Positions 8,901 to 16,956 of a stretch of DNA of 64,000 nucleotides are shown in pieces. How positions within the stretch are numbered: position 1 is the first letter of the stretch; each line of letters opens with the position of its first letter. The notes beneath the pieces were generated by a model. The model saw only the letters and a program-made list of their open reading frames with translations. It was not told where the DNA came from and did not search any database. This DNA comes from Enterococcus_I eurekensis (GTDB lineage: Bacteria > Bacillota > Bacilli > Lactobacillales > Enterococcaceae), in contig NZ_JBHSGT010000020.1 of NCBI RefSeq assembly GCF_042654605.1, positions 62,001 through 126,000 of the forward strand, written 5' to 3'. The position numbers and the translations under genes are program-made.

Positions 8901-9362
8901 GGTGTTTGAACCTATCTAAAATAGAAAAAAGATGATAAATGAAGTATTAAACGTCGAATACCTTGTTTTTATCCTGTAAGAGGGAGGAGAATACAAAATA
9001 ATAGATACTGAAGATTGGATTTAATTTTTATATTTATTGGTTTACATAATATACATTATATGAAGTTAATTCTTATTTTTAACTAAAATAATTATTCAAT
9101 CGCAGGCTTCAATTTCGGTATTTATCTATCTTCACCTCTCTTTTTATCTGTTTTTCTATCTAATATTGTAGATTCGAGCGGTTTTATAAGTTTTTGACAG
9201 AAAATTGAATTACTTACGTATTTAATCATACCAATTGAACTTAAATTCAATTGGTATGTAACAACTTACTGTTTGTAATATCTAAACCTATTTCTAAATC
9301 AATAATCTAAACAACTCTGCAATATAATAACATCAATTTCTTAACCTAGTCTTTTATTCTAG
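8901..9362. other. AT-rich intergenic stretch with no supported gene
   Basis: No open frame longer than about 20 codons with a start and ribosome site was seen on either strand. A strong Shine-Dalgarno-like GAGGGAGGAG near 8981-8990 has no start codon at a proper distance, and the following frame stops after a few codons, which looks like gene residue. A perfect 13-bp inverted repeat occurs at 9227-9258. Confidence 0.5.
9227..9258. repeat. Perfect inverted repeat, 13-bp arms
   Basis: CATACCAATTGAA (9227-9239) and TTCAATTGGTATG (9246-9258) are perfect complements around a six-base centre. Neither strand has a following T-run, so it is not a standard terminator. It may be an operator, a recombination site or a relic of a mobile element. 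Confidence 0.6.
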
Positions 9363-9391
9363 TTGAATTAATTGATCTATCACCCTATAAT
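9363..9391 (+). promoter_or_regulatory. Strong sigma-A promoter upstream of the Mrr-like gene
   Basis: TTGAAT (9363-9368), exactly 17 bases, TATAAT (9386-9391). This is the best promoter in the accessory patch. It would start a transcript near 9398 covering the small frame at 9419 and the nuclease gene at 9546. Confidence 0.75.
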
Positions 9392-9418
9392 AAAAGAACG
9401 AAGACTTCTTTTTAGAAA

Positions 9419-9523
9419 ATGGAAATCATTGAAATTATGCGTGCTAAAAAAAGTGTTCTCGATTTAGAGAAAATTGCAGCACAAAAGAAAAAAATAATAA
9501 GTGACGCAGAAAAATTATTCTAA
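9419..9523 (+). CDS. Possible 34-residue small protein
   Basis: A short frame beginning MEIIEIMRAKKSVLDLEK, lysine-rich and predicted helical. It sits about 20 bases behind the start expected from the promoter at 9363-9391 and ends 22 bases before the nuclease gene. The ribosome site is poor, so it may be untranslated leader or a gene remnant. No family is recognised. Confidence 0.3.
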   Translation: MEIIEIMRAKKSVLDLEKIAAQKKKIISDAEKLF

Positions 9524-9545
9524 TAATTGAATTGGAGCGATTAAA

Positions 9546-10103
9546 ATGTATGATTTAGTTAAGTTGTTATTTGTAAGCTCTCTCTTAGGTTTCATGTACT
9601 ATTATGTAACTAAAAATGTGTCAGGTATATATATCGCCGTGCTCTTAGTGATCTTGGCCGTTAGCGTTATCTTTTATTCAGCCCTTAGTAGAGTCAAGCA
9701 ATTCTCTCGAGCTCAAATTGAGCAAATTGATGAGATGTCTGGTGAACAGTTTGAGGACTATACAAAATTCTTGCTAAACAAATTAGGTTACTCAAATGTT
9801 AAAGTCACCCCTAATGTGGGCGATCAAGGAATTGATGTCATTGCTCATAAAGATGGAATTAAACATGGATTTCAATGTAAAAGATGGAAAAAGAACGTTG
9901 GGAATAAAGCAGTTCAGGAAGTACATGCAGGAATTGGGTTTTATTCTCTTGATAAAGGCTTCGTTATTACGAATAGCAACTTTACGAACTCGGCTAAACA
10001 ACTTGCGGAAAAGTTGGATATTGAACTATGGAATCGGGACAGATTAATTCAATTATTGGAACAGATAAAAAAAGAAGAAATTAAAGAAGAAAAGAGCAGC
10101 TAA
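9546..10103 (+). CDS. Membrane-anchored Mrr-like restriction endonuclease domain protein
   Basis: 185 residues. Two hydrophobic segments (about residues 4-21 and 26-46) are followed by a PD-(D/E)xK domain of the Mrr_cat type: FEDYTKFLLNKLGY with Glu70, GDQGIDVIAHKDG with Asp97, and GFQCKRWKK with Gln110 and Lys112, then the family-typical VGNKAVQEVHAGIGFY and KGFVITNSNFTNSAKQLA. All expected catalytic residues are present. The domain is predicted to cut DNA, in Mrr itself methylated DNA. A role in defence is inference. Ribosome site TTGGAG precedes the ATG. It stands alone, with no methylase or specificity gene nearby. Confidence 0.85.
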   Translation: MYDLVKLLFVSSLLGFMYYYVTKNVSGIYIAVLLVILAVSVIFYSALSRVKQFSRAQIEQIDEMSGEQFEDYTKFLLNKLGYSNVKVTPNVGDQGIDVIAHKDGIKHGFQCKRWKKNVGNKAVQEVHAGIGFYSLDKGFVITNSNFTNSAKQLAEKLDIELWNRDRLIQLLEQIKKEEIKEEKSS

Positions 10104-10256
10104 ACCGCCTCTTCTCTTCTATTTTTATTTTTATAAATTAGCAAAAAGGCTTAAAAAATTACCATCGATATCTTTTATGTAACAATACCAATCATATCTA
10201 ATTTCATCTAATAATACCCCCTACACTCTTTTCTTTGGTTTAGCAAAAAAAAATAA

Positions 10257-10301
10257 AAAGTACTTCTTTTAACAAATGAATGCTAAAGGAAGTACTTTTT
10301 A
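10257..10301 (-). terminator. Bidirectional terminator after the amino acid ABC operon
   Basis: AAAAGTACTTC and GAAGTACTTTTT arms around a ~20-base loop, with A- and T-runs on both sides. It lies four bases past the stop of the first permease gene (minus strand) and can also stop plus-strand reading from the Mrr-like gene. Confidence 0.88.
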
Positions 10302-10304
10302 TGA

Positions 10305-10958
10305 TTAAACGGCCCATCTTCTTTCTAAACGTTTTGAAAAGACAGATAGCGAATAACAAATAACAAAGTAACAAAGAGCCATAGCAACGAACATTGGTAA
10401 AACTGCTGTTGGTTCTTGCGCGTAAATGATTTTTGCATGATGAGTCAATTCTGGTAATGAAATCACTACGGCTAATGATGTATCACGAATTAATGAGATA
10501 AACTGACTTACAATTGGCGGTAACATCAATTTGATACTTTGCGGAAAAATAATATAATACAACGTCGACAGATAAGATAAGCCTGTTGAACGCCCCGCTT
10601 CCATTTGACCTTTTGGTACTGCAACCAGACCTGCTCGAATAATCTCAGATAGCATTGCCGATTCAAAAATAGTCATAGCAACAACTGCTGACCAGAAAAT
10701 ACTTAGCTGGATCCCAATTTGCGGTAAGGCAAAATAGGTAAAGAAGATAATCAATAATAAAGGTAAGTTACGTATAATATCAACAACAATCATTACCACT
10801 GTCGATATTACAGGAATCTTTATAAAACGTAAGGTTCCTAGAATCCCACCAATAATGAAACTTAAAATAATTGAAACGACAGCAACTTGCAAAGTAACGA
10901 GTAAGCCATCTAATAAAAACCGGATGTTAATCCATGAAAATGCTGATAAGAAATCCAT
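10305..10958 (-). CDS. Amino acid ABC transporter permease (GlnP/GltK-like), second
   Basis: 217 residues with about five membrane helices and the permease EAA loop as EAGRSTGLSYLSTLYYIIFPQ (split: EAGRSTGLSY, TLYYIIFPQ), which docks on the ATPase. Family: HisM/GlnP polar amino acid permeases. It pairs with the homologous permease encoded 12 bases upstream to make a heterodimeric channel. It is the last gene of a four-gene operon (ATPase, binding protein, two permeases). Confidence 0.93.
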   Translation of the reverse strand: MDFLSAFSWINIRFLLDGLLVTLQVAVVSIILSFIIGGILGTLRFIKIPVISTVVMIVVDIIRNLPLLLIIFFTYFALPQIGIQLSIFWSAVVAMTIFESAMLSEIIRAGLVAVPKGQMEAGRSTGLSYLSTLYYIIFPQSIKLMLPPIVSQFISLIRDTSLAVVISLPELTHHAKIIYAQEPTAVLPMFVAMALCYFVICYSLSVFSKRLERRWAV

Positions 10959-10970
10959 CTTACTCCCCCT

Positions 10971-11618
10971 CTAGTTTGTTATGCTATAACGTTCCTCAAT
11001 GTATTTCATCAAATAAGAAATTGGCAATGTAATACATAAATAAATGAAACCTATCATTGTATAGGTTTCAATGGTACTAAAAGTTGTACTTGCGATAATA
11101 TCCCCTTGATACATCAAATCAACTCCTGTAACCATTGCTAAAATCGATGAGTTTTTAACCAAGTTTATAAATTGGTTTCCTAAAGGAGCAACTACGATTT
11201 TAAATGCTTGTGGTAAAATAATATACCACATGGTCTCAACATAACTTAAACCAGTCGCCCGGCCAGCTTCCATTTGTCCTTTTGAAATACCTTCAATCCC
11301 TGCTCGAACCGTATCCGCGACAAAGGCTGAAGTATACAGAGTTAACCCTATCGTCCCCGATGAAAAACCATCAAATTTAAACCCATAAATTGGTGCAACG
11401 ACGAAGAAAAACATTACAATAATCAATAAGGGAATGTTTCTAAAAAATTCAACGTAAGCCGTGGCTATTCTTTTAGGAATCAATAAGGGCGAAACTTGTA
11501 GAATAGCCATAACTGTTCCGATAATCAGGCTACCTACTAGGGCGATAATACTGGCTAATAAAGTTGTCATTAAGCCTGAAAAAATAATGTCGCGATTGTT
11601 TAAAAATAACTCTATCAT
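10971..11618 (-). CDS. Amino acid ABC transporter permease (GlnP/GltJ-like), first
   Basis: 215 residues, same fold and length as its neighbour, with the coupling loop EAGRATGLSYVETMWYIILPQ (EAGRATGLSY, MWYIILPQ). Two distinct permeases plus a lipoprotein and a GlnQ-type ATPase is the layout of glutamate/aspartate/glutamine importers. It starts 15 bases after the binding-protein gene with an AGGAGGAG ribosome site. Confidence 0.93.
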   Translation of the reverse strand: MIELFLNNRDIIFSGLMTTLLASIIALVGSLIIGTVMAILQVSPLLIPKRIATAYVEFFRNIPLLIIVMFFFVVAPIYGFKFDGFSSGTIGLTLYTSAFVADTVRAGIEGISKGQMEAGRATGLSYVETMWYIILPQAFKIVVAPLGNQFINLVKNSSILAMVTGVDLMYQGDIIASTTFSTIETYTMIGFIYLCITLPISYLMKYIEERYSITN

Positions 11619-11633
11619 TCGTTAGCTCCTCCT

Positions 11634-12437
11634 TTATTGATTGACTTCTGGGAACCATTTATCAAAAATTTCCTCATAGGTTCCATTTCCCTTAATCGTT
11701 CTTAATGCATCATTGACAACTTCTAAAAACGCTTTTTGGCCTTTATTAATTGCAATGCCGTAAGGTTCATCGGTAAAAATATCCCCCGCTAACGTGTAAT
11801 CAGGATTTTCTTCAGCCATTCCCAACAAAATGGCGTTATCAGTCGTCATAGCGTCTCCTTGCCCAGATTGAAGTGCAGTGAATGCCTCAGCGTAGTTCTC
11901 TAACTCTAGGACTTTAGCTTCAGGTGCATATTCTCGAATATTCAACGCTGATGTTGATCCTTTAACAGCTAAAACAGTCGTACTGGAATCTAAACTTTCA
12001 ATCCCTTTGATTGGACTTCCTTTTTTTACTAATAAAGATTGCCCTGCTTCAAAATAAACATCCGAAAAGTCAACTTGTTTCAAGCGCTCTTCGCTAATTG
12101 TCATCGTGGCAATAATGGCATCGATATTTCCGTTTTTTATTAGTGGGATACGTGTTTTAGAAGTAACTTCTAAAAAAGACGCTTTTCCTTCACTACCTAA
12201 TATTTCTTTTGTTAAGGCACGGGCAATGTCAATATCAAAGCCTTCTACTTCACGTGTTTCAATATTCATTAAGCCAAATAAACGAGTGTCGTTTTTTACA
12301 CCCCAAATAATTTCAGGTGTTTCTTCGATTCGTTCAAAGATATCTTGTTCTGCGATTGACTTTGATCCACAGCTACCTAAAAAAACTAAACTAAGAGACA
12401 GGATACTAAGTAACCATATTTTGTGTTTTGTTTTCAA
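11634..12437 (-). CDS. Amino acid ABC transporter substrate-binding lipoprotein
   Basis: 267 residues. A signal peptide ends in the lipobox LGSC (SLVFLGSCGSK), so the mature protein is predicted to be lipid-anchored outside the membrane. The family 3 solute-binding fold is evident from GVKNDTRLFGL, FDIDIARALTKEIL, ANIDAIIATMTISEERLKQVDFS-type segment (NIDAIIATMTISEERLK) and YGIAINKGQKAFLEVVN. The ligand is likely Glu, Gln or Asp, from operon type. The exact ligand cannot be read from sequence. Confidence 0.92.
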   Translation of the reverse strand: MKTKHKIWLLSILSLSLVFLGSCGSKSIAEQDIFERIEETPEIIWGVKNDTRLFGLMNIETREVEGFDIDIARALTKEILGSEGKASFLEVTSKTRIPLIKNGNIDAIIATMTISEERLKQVDFSDVYFEAGQSLLVKKGSPIKGIESLDSSTTVLAVKGSTSALNIREYAPEAKVLELENYAEAFTALQSGQGDAMTTDNAILLGMAEENPDYTLAGDIFTDEPYGIAINKGQKAFLEVVNDALRTIKGNGTYEEIFDKWFPEVNQ

Positions 12438-12456
12438 AAAAACGCCTCCTCTTATG

Positions 12457-13188
12457 TTATTGTGTAATAATTTTGCTTAAAAATTGTTTCGCTCGTTCAT
12501 CTTTAGGATTTTCAAAGAATACTTCTGTGTCATCATCTTCTAAAATCTCTCCATCAGCCATAAAAATCACTCGATCTGCTACTTCACGCGCAAAACCCAT
12601 TTCGTGGGTGACTACCACCATTGTCATGCCTTCTGTGTGAGCTAGGCCTTTCATAACCTCAAGTACTTCTCCAACCATTTCAGGATCAAGTGCAGAAGTC
12701 GGCTCATCAAAAAGCATGACATCGGGTTCCATAGCTAAACTTCGAGCAATCGCGATTCGCTGTTGCTGTCCCCCCGATAACTGAGAAGGATAAGAATCTT
12801 TTTTATCAAGCATTCCTACTTTAGCTAATAATTCTTCCGCTTTTTCCTCAGCCTCAGCTTTGCTTTTCTTTAAGACTTTCATTGGTGCGAGTGTAATATT
12901 ATCTAAAACAGTCCGATGAGGGTATAAGTTAAAGTGTTGAAACACCATTCCTAAATTTTTTCGAACGTCGTTAGTATTAACATTTTTATCACGGATGTTT
13001 ACTCCATTGGTAATTAATTCTCCGGAACTGATTATTTCTAAAGCATTGATACAACGTAACATTGTACTTTTACCTGAACCAGAAGGACCAATAACTACTA
13101 CGACTTCACCTTCTGTGATTTTTAAATTAATATTTTTCAATGCATGAAAGTCTCCATAGTACTTTTCAACATTTTTAAATTCAATCAT
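12457..13188 (-). CDS. glnQ: Amino acid ABC transporter ATPase (GlnQ-like)
   Basis: 243 residues from ATG 13188, which follows AGGAGG and gives the family N terminus MIEFKNVEKYYGDFHALKN; an upstream in-frame start would overlap the promoter. Walker A GPSGSGKST, signature LSGGQQQRIAIARSLA, Walker B VMLFDEPTSALDPE and switch VTHEM are all intact. It powers the importer encoded by the next three genes. As first gene of the operon it is preceded by a promoter at 13234-13262. Confidence 0.95.
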   Translation of the reverse strand: MIEFKNVEKYYGDFHALKNINLKITEGEVVVVIGPSGSGKSTMLRCINALEIISSGELITNGVNIRDKNVNTNDVRKNLGMVFQHFNLYPHRTVLDNITLAPMKVLKKSKAEAEEKAEELLAKVGMLDKKDSYPSQLSGGQQQRIAIARSLAMEPDVMLFDEPTSALDPEMVGEVLEVMKGLAHTEGMTMVVVTHEMGFAREVADRVIFMADGEILEDDDTEVFFENPKDERAKQFLSKIITQ

Positions 13189-13233
13189 TTTGTGACCTCC
13201 TAGTATTTGTTTCATTCGTAAATGATTAGTATA

Positions 13234-13262
13234 ATTATAGACTAGCTCTCTATGTCTTGTAA
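13234..13262 (-). promoter_or_regulatory. Promoter of the glnQ operon
   Basis: On the minus strand TTACAA (13262-13257), 17 bases, TATAAT (13239-13234). No leader structure is seen between it and the ribosome site. Confidence 0.7.
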
Positions 13263-13316
13263 AGTTTCTCAACTATTCGCTATGAAAATGTATTTTTATT
13301 CATTTAGAAAGAAAAT

Positions 13317-13352
13317 AAAAATTAACTAGCTTGCAAAAAACTAGTTAATTTT
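13317..13352 (-). terminator. Terminator after the DegV gene
   Basis: AAAATTAACTAG and CTAGTTAATTTT are perfect 12-bp arms around a 12-base loop, with flanking T-rich sequence on the minus strand 20 bases past the DegV stop. Confidence 0.8.
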
Positions 13353-13372
13353 CATTACTATATTAATTTAAA

Positions 13373-14221
13373 TTATATTTTTGAAATGGTAAAACCTACT
13401 GCTTTTTCACCTAAGTGTGTCCCTACTACTGGACCAAAGTGAGCAATTTCAATAGAGATCTCGGGATATTTTGCTTCGATTTTCGCTTTTTCTTGCAATG
13501 CAACTGCTAAGTTATTCCCATGTATAATTGTTAATTTAAGTGGTGCTTCCATTGTTTCGATATGTTGTCCGATGACATCTTCAATTCGGGCAAAAGCTTT
13601 TTTACTTGAACGAATTTTTTCGAATAAAACGATTTTACCTTCTTCAAATCTCAAAACGGGTTTAATTTTCAATAATCCAGCAACTAAGGCTGCACCATTG
13701 GTCAGTCGCCCACCACGTGCTAAGTTATTCAGGTCTTCAACAATGAAGTAAACATGTAGACTATCACGAATGAAGTCAAGTTTTTGAATAATTGTTTCCA
13801 CTGATGCACCATCTTCGGCCAATCTTAACGCCTCAATAACCATATGTCCCATAGGTGTACTTGTTATTTTCGAATCATATGGAATCACTTTAACACCATT
13901 GATACTATCGGTTATCCCATATAAATTTTCAATAAAACCTGAAATTCCACTTGATAAATGGATACTGATAATCGTATCGTAACCTTGTTTGCCTAATTTT
14001 TCATATAGCTCTAAAGTTTCACCTAGAGAAGGTTGTGAAGTTGTCGGAAACTCTTTACTATTTTTCAATAGTTCATAATATTCATCTGATTCAATATCAA
14101 TTCCTTCATTGTATAATTTTCCATCCAAAATAACAGGAATTGGAATAATATATAAATCCGGATGATTTTTTATTTCTTCTGGTAAAAAAGCAGTACTATC
14201 TGTAACTATTGCTAATTTCAT
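13373..14221 (-). CDS. DegV family fatty-acid-binding protein
   Basis: 282 residues from ATG 14221 (GCGAGG ribosome site); a TTG six codons upstream is less likely. Two-domain DegV fold: MKLAIVTDSTAFLPEE at the N terminus, TTSQPSLGE, IISIHLSSGISG, DSKITSTPMGHMV and LNNLARGGRLTNG motifs. Members bind a fatty acid and, as FakB-type proteins, present it to the kinase FakA for phosphorylation and phospholipid synthesis. Several paralogues are usual, and which fatty acid this one binds is unknown. It appears monocistronic. Confidence 0.9.
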   Translation of the reverse strand: MKLAIVTDSTAFLPEEIKNHPDLYIIPIPVILDGKLYNEGIDIESDEYYELLKNSKEFPTTSQPSLGETLELYEKLGKQGYDTIISIHLSSGISGFIENLYGITDSINGVKVIPYDSKITSTPMGHMVIEALRLAEDGASVETIIQKLDFIRDSLHVYFIVEDLNNLARGGRLTNGAALVAGLLKIKPVLRFEEGKIVLFEKIRSSKKAFARIEDVIGQHIETMEAPLKLTIIHGNNLAVALQEKAKIEAKYPEISIEIAHFGPVVGTHLGEKAVGFTISKI

Positions 14222-14301
14222 TTTTAATCCTCGCTTCAAAAAATTTCAAACGTCTTATATAATATAGCATAGATTTTCCTAATAATGGAATGCTTTTACA
14301 A

Positions 14302-15438
14302 TTAATTCCCAAAAAACTTTTCAATTGCCTGGCGATTCACGTCATAATCGACAAGCAAAACACTGCCAGCCTCATAAGATTGTCCGTAATCCCAAGAATT
14401 TTCAACCGGTATTGTCAAACGTTCAATACCTGAACTGCCTTTTAAAATATTGAATGAATTTCGAACCAAAAAACTAGTTGGCAAGTTCGTCGCAGTAAAA
14501 CCTAATGTTTTTCCAGCAGCATAAGGTAATTTAATCGCATTCAACGGATTTTTCAATTGAGAGAATATCGCCGTCATCACTTGCTGTTGGCGACGGACAC
14601 GACCGAAATCGCCTTCTTCATCCATTCGAAATCGAGCATATTGTAACAGCGTATGCCCATCCATTTGCTGTTGGCCCTTTGTAATTGGAACATCTAGATA
14701 GGTACTCATGTCTTTTTCTGCGTCGATTGCCACCCCACCTGGGAACAAGGTGTCAATAATTTTTGAGAAATCTTGAAAATCAACCACTGCATAATATTTC
14801 GTTTCAATTCCAAAGTTTTGTGATAATGTTTGTCTAAGTAATTCTGCCCCACCAAACGCATACGAGGCATTAATTTTATTTTCTCCGAAACCTGGAATTG
14901 TCACATACGTATCGCGCATAAAGGAAATAAGTTTCGGCTTTTTAGATGGACCATCAATCTGTAAAATCATAATAGTGTCAGCCCGAGCAGTTTCCCCTTC
15001 TCGGCTATCATTCCCAATTAATAAAATATTATTTGCACCATTACTAGCGGTGAAACCGTTAAATGTTTCTTCTGAAGAAGTCGAATCGACCGCTTTAGCT
15101 GATATTTTACCTAGAATAAATGATCCACCAATAAATAATAGCAATAAAATGATTAGGTATAATATTCGGCTTAAGCAGCCGCCACGACGCTTACGTTTCT
15201 TCTCTTTTTTTGGTTTGACTTTCGGGGGAATCGTTTGTTTTCCTCGCGGTATCTCATAATGAGGACGAGGCTCTTGGTATATTTCGTTTGTTTCTTCTGA
15301 ATAGTAAATCGGTTCCTCCTCCCAGTTTTCTTCTTCAACGATTTTGGAGGATTTTCTTGAATAGGGATTTTTCTTTGCCTTTGCTTCTTTACGTTCTAAT
15401 TCCTCATGGACATGCTTATAACGTTCCATCCGACTCAT
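14302..15438 (-). CDS. psr: LytR-CpsA-Psr (LCP) family cell-wall glycopolymer transferase
   Basis: 378 residues: a long basic cytoplasmic N terminus (KKEKKRKRRGG), one membrane helix near residues 91-110 and an extracytoplasmic LCP domain from about 133. Conserved Arg/Asp residues are in IGNDSREGETARADTIMI, FMRDTYVTIPGFGENKINASYAFGG (abridged) and the C-terminal FGRVRRQQQ. LCP enzymes attach teichoic acids or polysaccharides from undecaprenyl phosphate to peptidoglycan. In enterococci a psr-type gene follows the aro operon in the same way. A terminator separates it from pheA. The ~120-residue charged cytoplasmic extension may be a regulatory target. Confidence 0.9.
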   Translation of the reverse strand: MSRMERYKHVHEELERKEAKAKKNPYSRKSSKIVEEENWEEEPIYYSEETNEIYQEPRPHYEIPRGKQTIPPKVKPKKEKKRKRRGGCLSRILYLIILLLLFIGGSFILGKISAKAVDSTSSEETFNGFTASNGANNILLIGNDSREGETARADTIMILQIDGPSKKPKLISFMRDTYVTIPGFGENKINASYAFGGAELLRQTLSQNFGIETKYYAVVDFQDFSKIIDTLFPGGVAIDAEKDMSTYLDVPITKGQQQMDGHTLLQYARFRMDEEGDFGRVRRQQQVMTAIFSQLKNPLNAIKLPYAAGKTLGFTATNLPTSFLVRNSFNILKGSSGIERLTIPVENSWDYGQSYEAGSVLLVDYDVNRQAIEKFFGN

Positions 15439-15565
15439 TTCATCGCCACCTATCCTAAATTAATTATCTATAGCATACCTTACCTCATTCATAAAATAAA
15501 TCATTCCATTGCTAATTTTAAGATTTATTAAAAACATCACACATTTAATCGTGACAATACTACAA

Positions 15566-15594
15566 AAAAGCCGAGCATAAATTCACTCAGCTTT
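15566..15594 (-). terminator. Terminator of the aro operon, overlapping the pheA stop
   Basis: On the minus strand AAAGCTGAG, a ten-base loop, CTCGGCTTTTTT. The 5' arm includes the last codons and TGA stop of pheA. Confidence 0.88.
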
Positions 15595-16426
15595 CCTTAA
15601 CGATCGTTACCGGATAGATTCCTAACTCTGTCACAATACCACCTAAAAGCCGTATCTCATCAATCGCGTTTGCTAATAATTGTTCATTTTGATTAATTAG
15701 TAAATCAAAAACAAAAAAATACTCTCCTAAACTTGTCTTAAGTGGACGTGATTCAATTTTTGATAAATCCAAATGACGCCAAGCAAAGGCCGCTAAAGCT
15801 TGATGTAAAGACCCCGGTACATTATTTGGCATTTGTACAAATAACGTTGTTTTCATTTCTCCTTGAAGGCTTGTTGGGACAACTTGATTGCTCAGTCCAA
15901 TTATCCAAAAACGAGTTTGATTAAAAGCGTTATCTTGAATGTCTTCCGAAAAAATCGTTAAACCATATTCTTTAGCCGCTTTTTTTGAGGCGATGGCCGC
16001 TAATTCATCATCTGGATGATTGGCAACATATTGGGCCGCATAAGTTGTCGATGAAACGGCTTCTAGAAGACAATCAGGATATTTATCGGTCAAAAACTGT
16101 TGAGACTGCGCAATCGCTTGTGGATGCGAAAGAATTTTTGTAATCTTTTTCGTTCCTGGTGCTACCAGTAACTGTTGATGAATCGGTAAAACAATTTCAC
16201 CAATAACTTTTAATCCGCCTAAGTGGAACAAGCGATCAATACTGTCATTTACAGAGCCTTCTAAAGAATTTTCAATAGGAATAACTGCACAATCAACAGC
16301 GCTACTATGTACAGCTTGAATACAGGAAACAATCGTTTGATAGGCAATTAAATCTTCTATATCAAAACAGCTTTGGGCTGCTTGATCAGTAAATGAATTT
16401 TTAGGACCTAAATAACCAATTTTCAC
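15587..16426 (-). CDS. pheA: Prephenate dehydratase
   Basis: 279 residues. It converts prephenate to phenylpyruvate, the Phe-specific step. The N-terminal catalytic domain has GYLGPKNSFTDQAA, IPIENSLEGSVNDSID and the signature NQTRFWIIG (essential Thr-Arg-Phe). The C-terminal ACT domain (MPNNVPGSLHQALAAFAWR, ESRPLKTSLGEYFFVFD) is the Phe-feedback site: the ESRP motif is typical. It is monofunctional, with no chorismate mutase fusion. It starts at GTG directly after the aroK stop and is the last gene of the operon. Confidence 0.95.
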   Translation of the reverse strand: MKIGYLGPKNSFTDQAAQSCFDIEDLIAYQTIVSCIQAVHSSAVDCAVIPIENSLEGSVNDSIDRLFHLGGLKVIGEIVLPIHQQLLVAPGTKKITKILSHPQAIAQSQQFLTDKYPDCLLEAVSSTTYAAQYVANHPDDELAAIASKKAAKEYGLTIFSEDIQDNAFNQTRFWIIGLSNQVVPTSLQGEMKTTLFVQMPNNVPGSLHQALAAFAWRHLDLSKIESRPLKTSLGEYFFVFDLLINQNEQLLANAIDEIRLLGGIVTELGIYPVTIVKES

Positions 16427-16933
16427 TTAAACACCTACTCTATCGATAATTTCATTTGCGATTGTTTCAACCATTTTTCCAGTATTTTCAATTTCAATTG
16501 TCGAAACAGCTTCGTAAAGGGACGCTCTACTTTCATAAATCTTCTGAAAATCTTGTTGCGTATGATTTAAAAATAAAGGGCGCAAATTTTGTGAATCATT
16601 TTTAATCCGAGTAACCAACTCTTTAAAGGGAACGGTTAAGTAAACAACGTGTTGAAAGTTTTTTAATTGTTGGCGGGTAGCTTCCTGTAAAACAATCCCA
16701 CCACCAGTTGAAATGATGCCTTCTTGGTCATTTAAAGAGGCTAAAACTTGAGCTTCTAATTCTCTGAAATAAGATTCCCCATACTGCTCAAAGATTTCAG
16801 GAATGGTTTGATTGACGCGTTCCTCAATCAATTGGTCTGTATCAATCAATGGAAGTTGCAAAATGGTTGCAAGTTCGTGACCAATCGTCGTCTTACCTGC
16901 TCCCATAAAACCAACTAAGACAATTTGTTGCAT
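16427..16933 (-). CDS. aroK: Shikimate kinase
   Basis: 168 residues with the P-loop GFMGAGKTT at residues 7-15, the shikimate-binding DTDQLIEERVNQTIPEIF and FRELEAQVL, the GGGIV motif and the LID-region RPLF. It phosphorylates shikimate at the 3-OH. It lies 23 bases downstream of aroA and abuts pheA. Confidence 0.95.
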   Translation of the reverse strand: MQQIVLVGFMGAGKTTIGHELATILQLPLIDTDQLIEERVNQTIPEIFEQYGESYFRELEAQVLASLNDQEGIISTGGGIVLQEATRQQLKNFQHVVYLTVPFKELVTRIKNDSQNLRPLFLNHTQQDFQKIYESRASLYEAVSTIEIENTGKMVETIANEIIDRVGV

Positions 16934-16956
16934 TTATGTCATCCCTTTCGTTAACT

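Noticed and set aside
12106..12480. Plus-strand frame of 124 codons opposite the binding-protein gene
   Set aside because: It is antisense to a clear lipoprotein gene, has no ribosome site and composition of a shadow frame.
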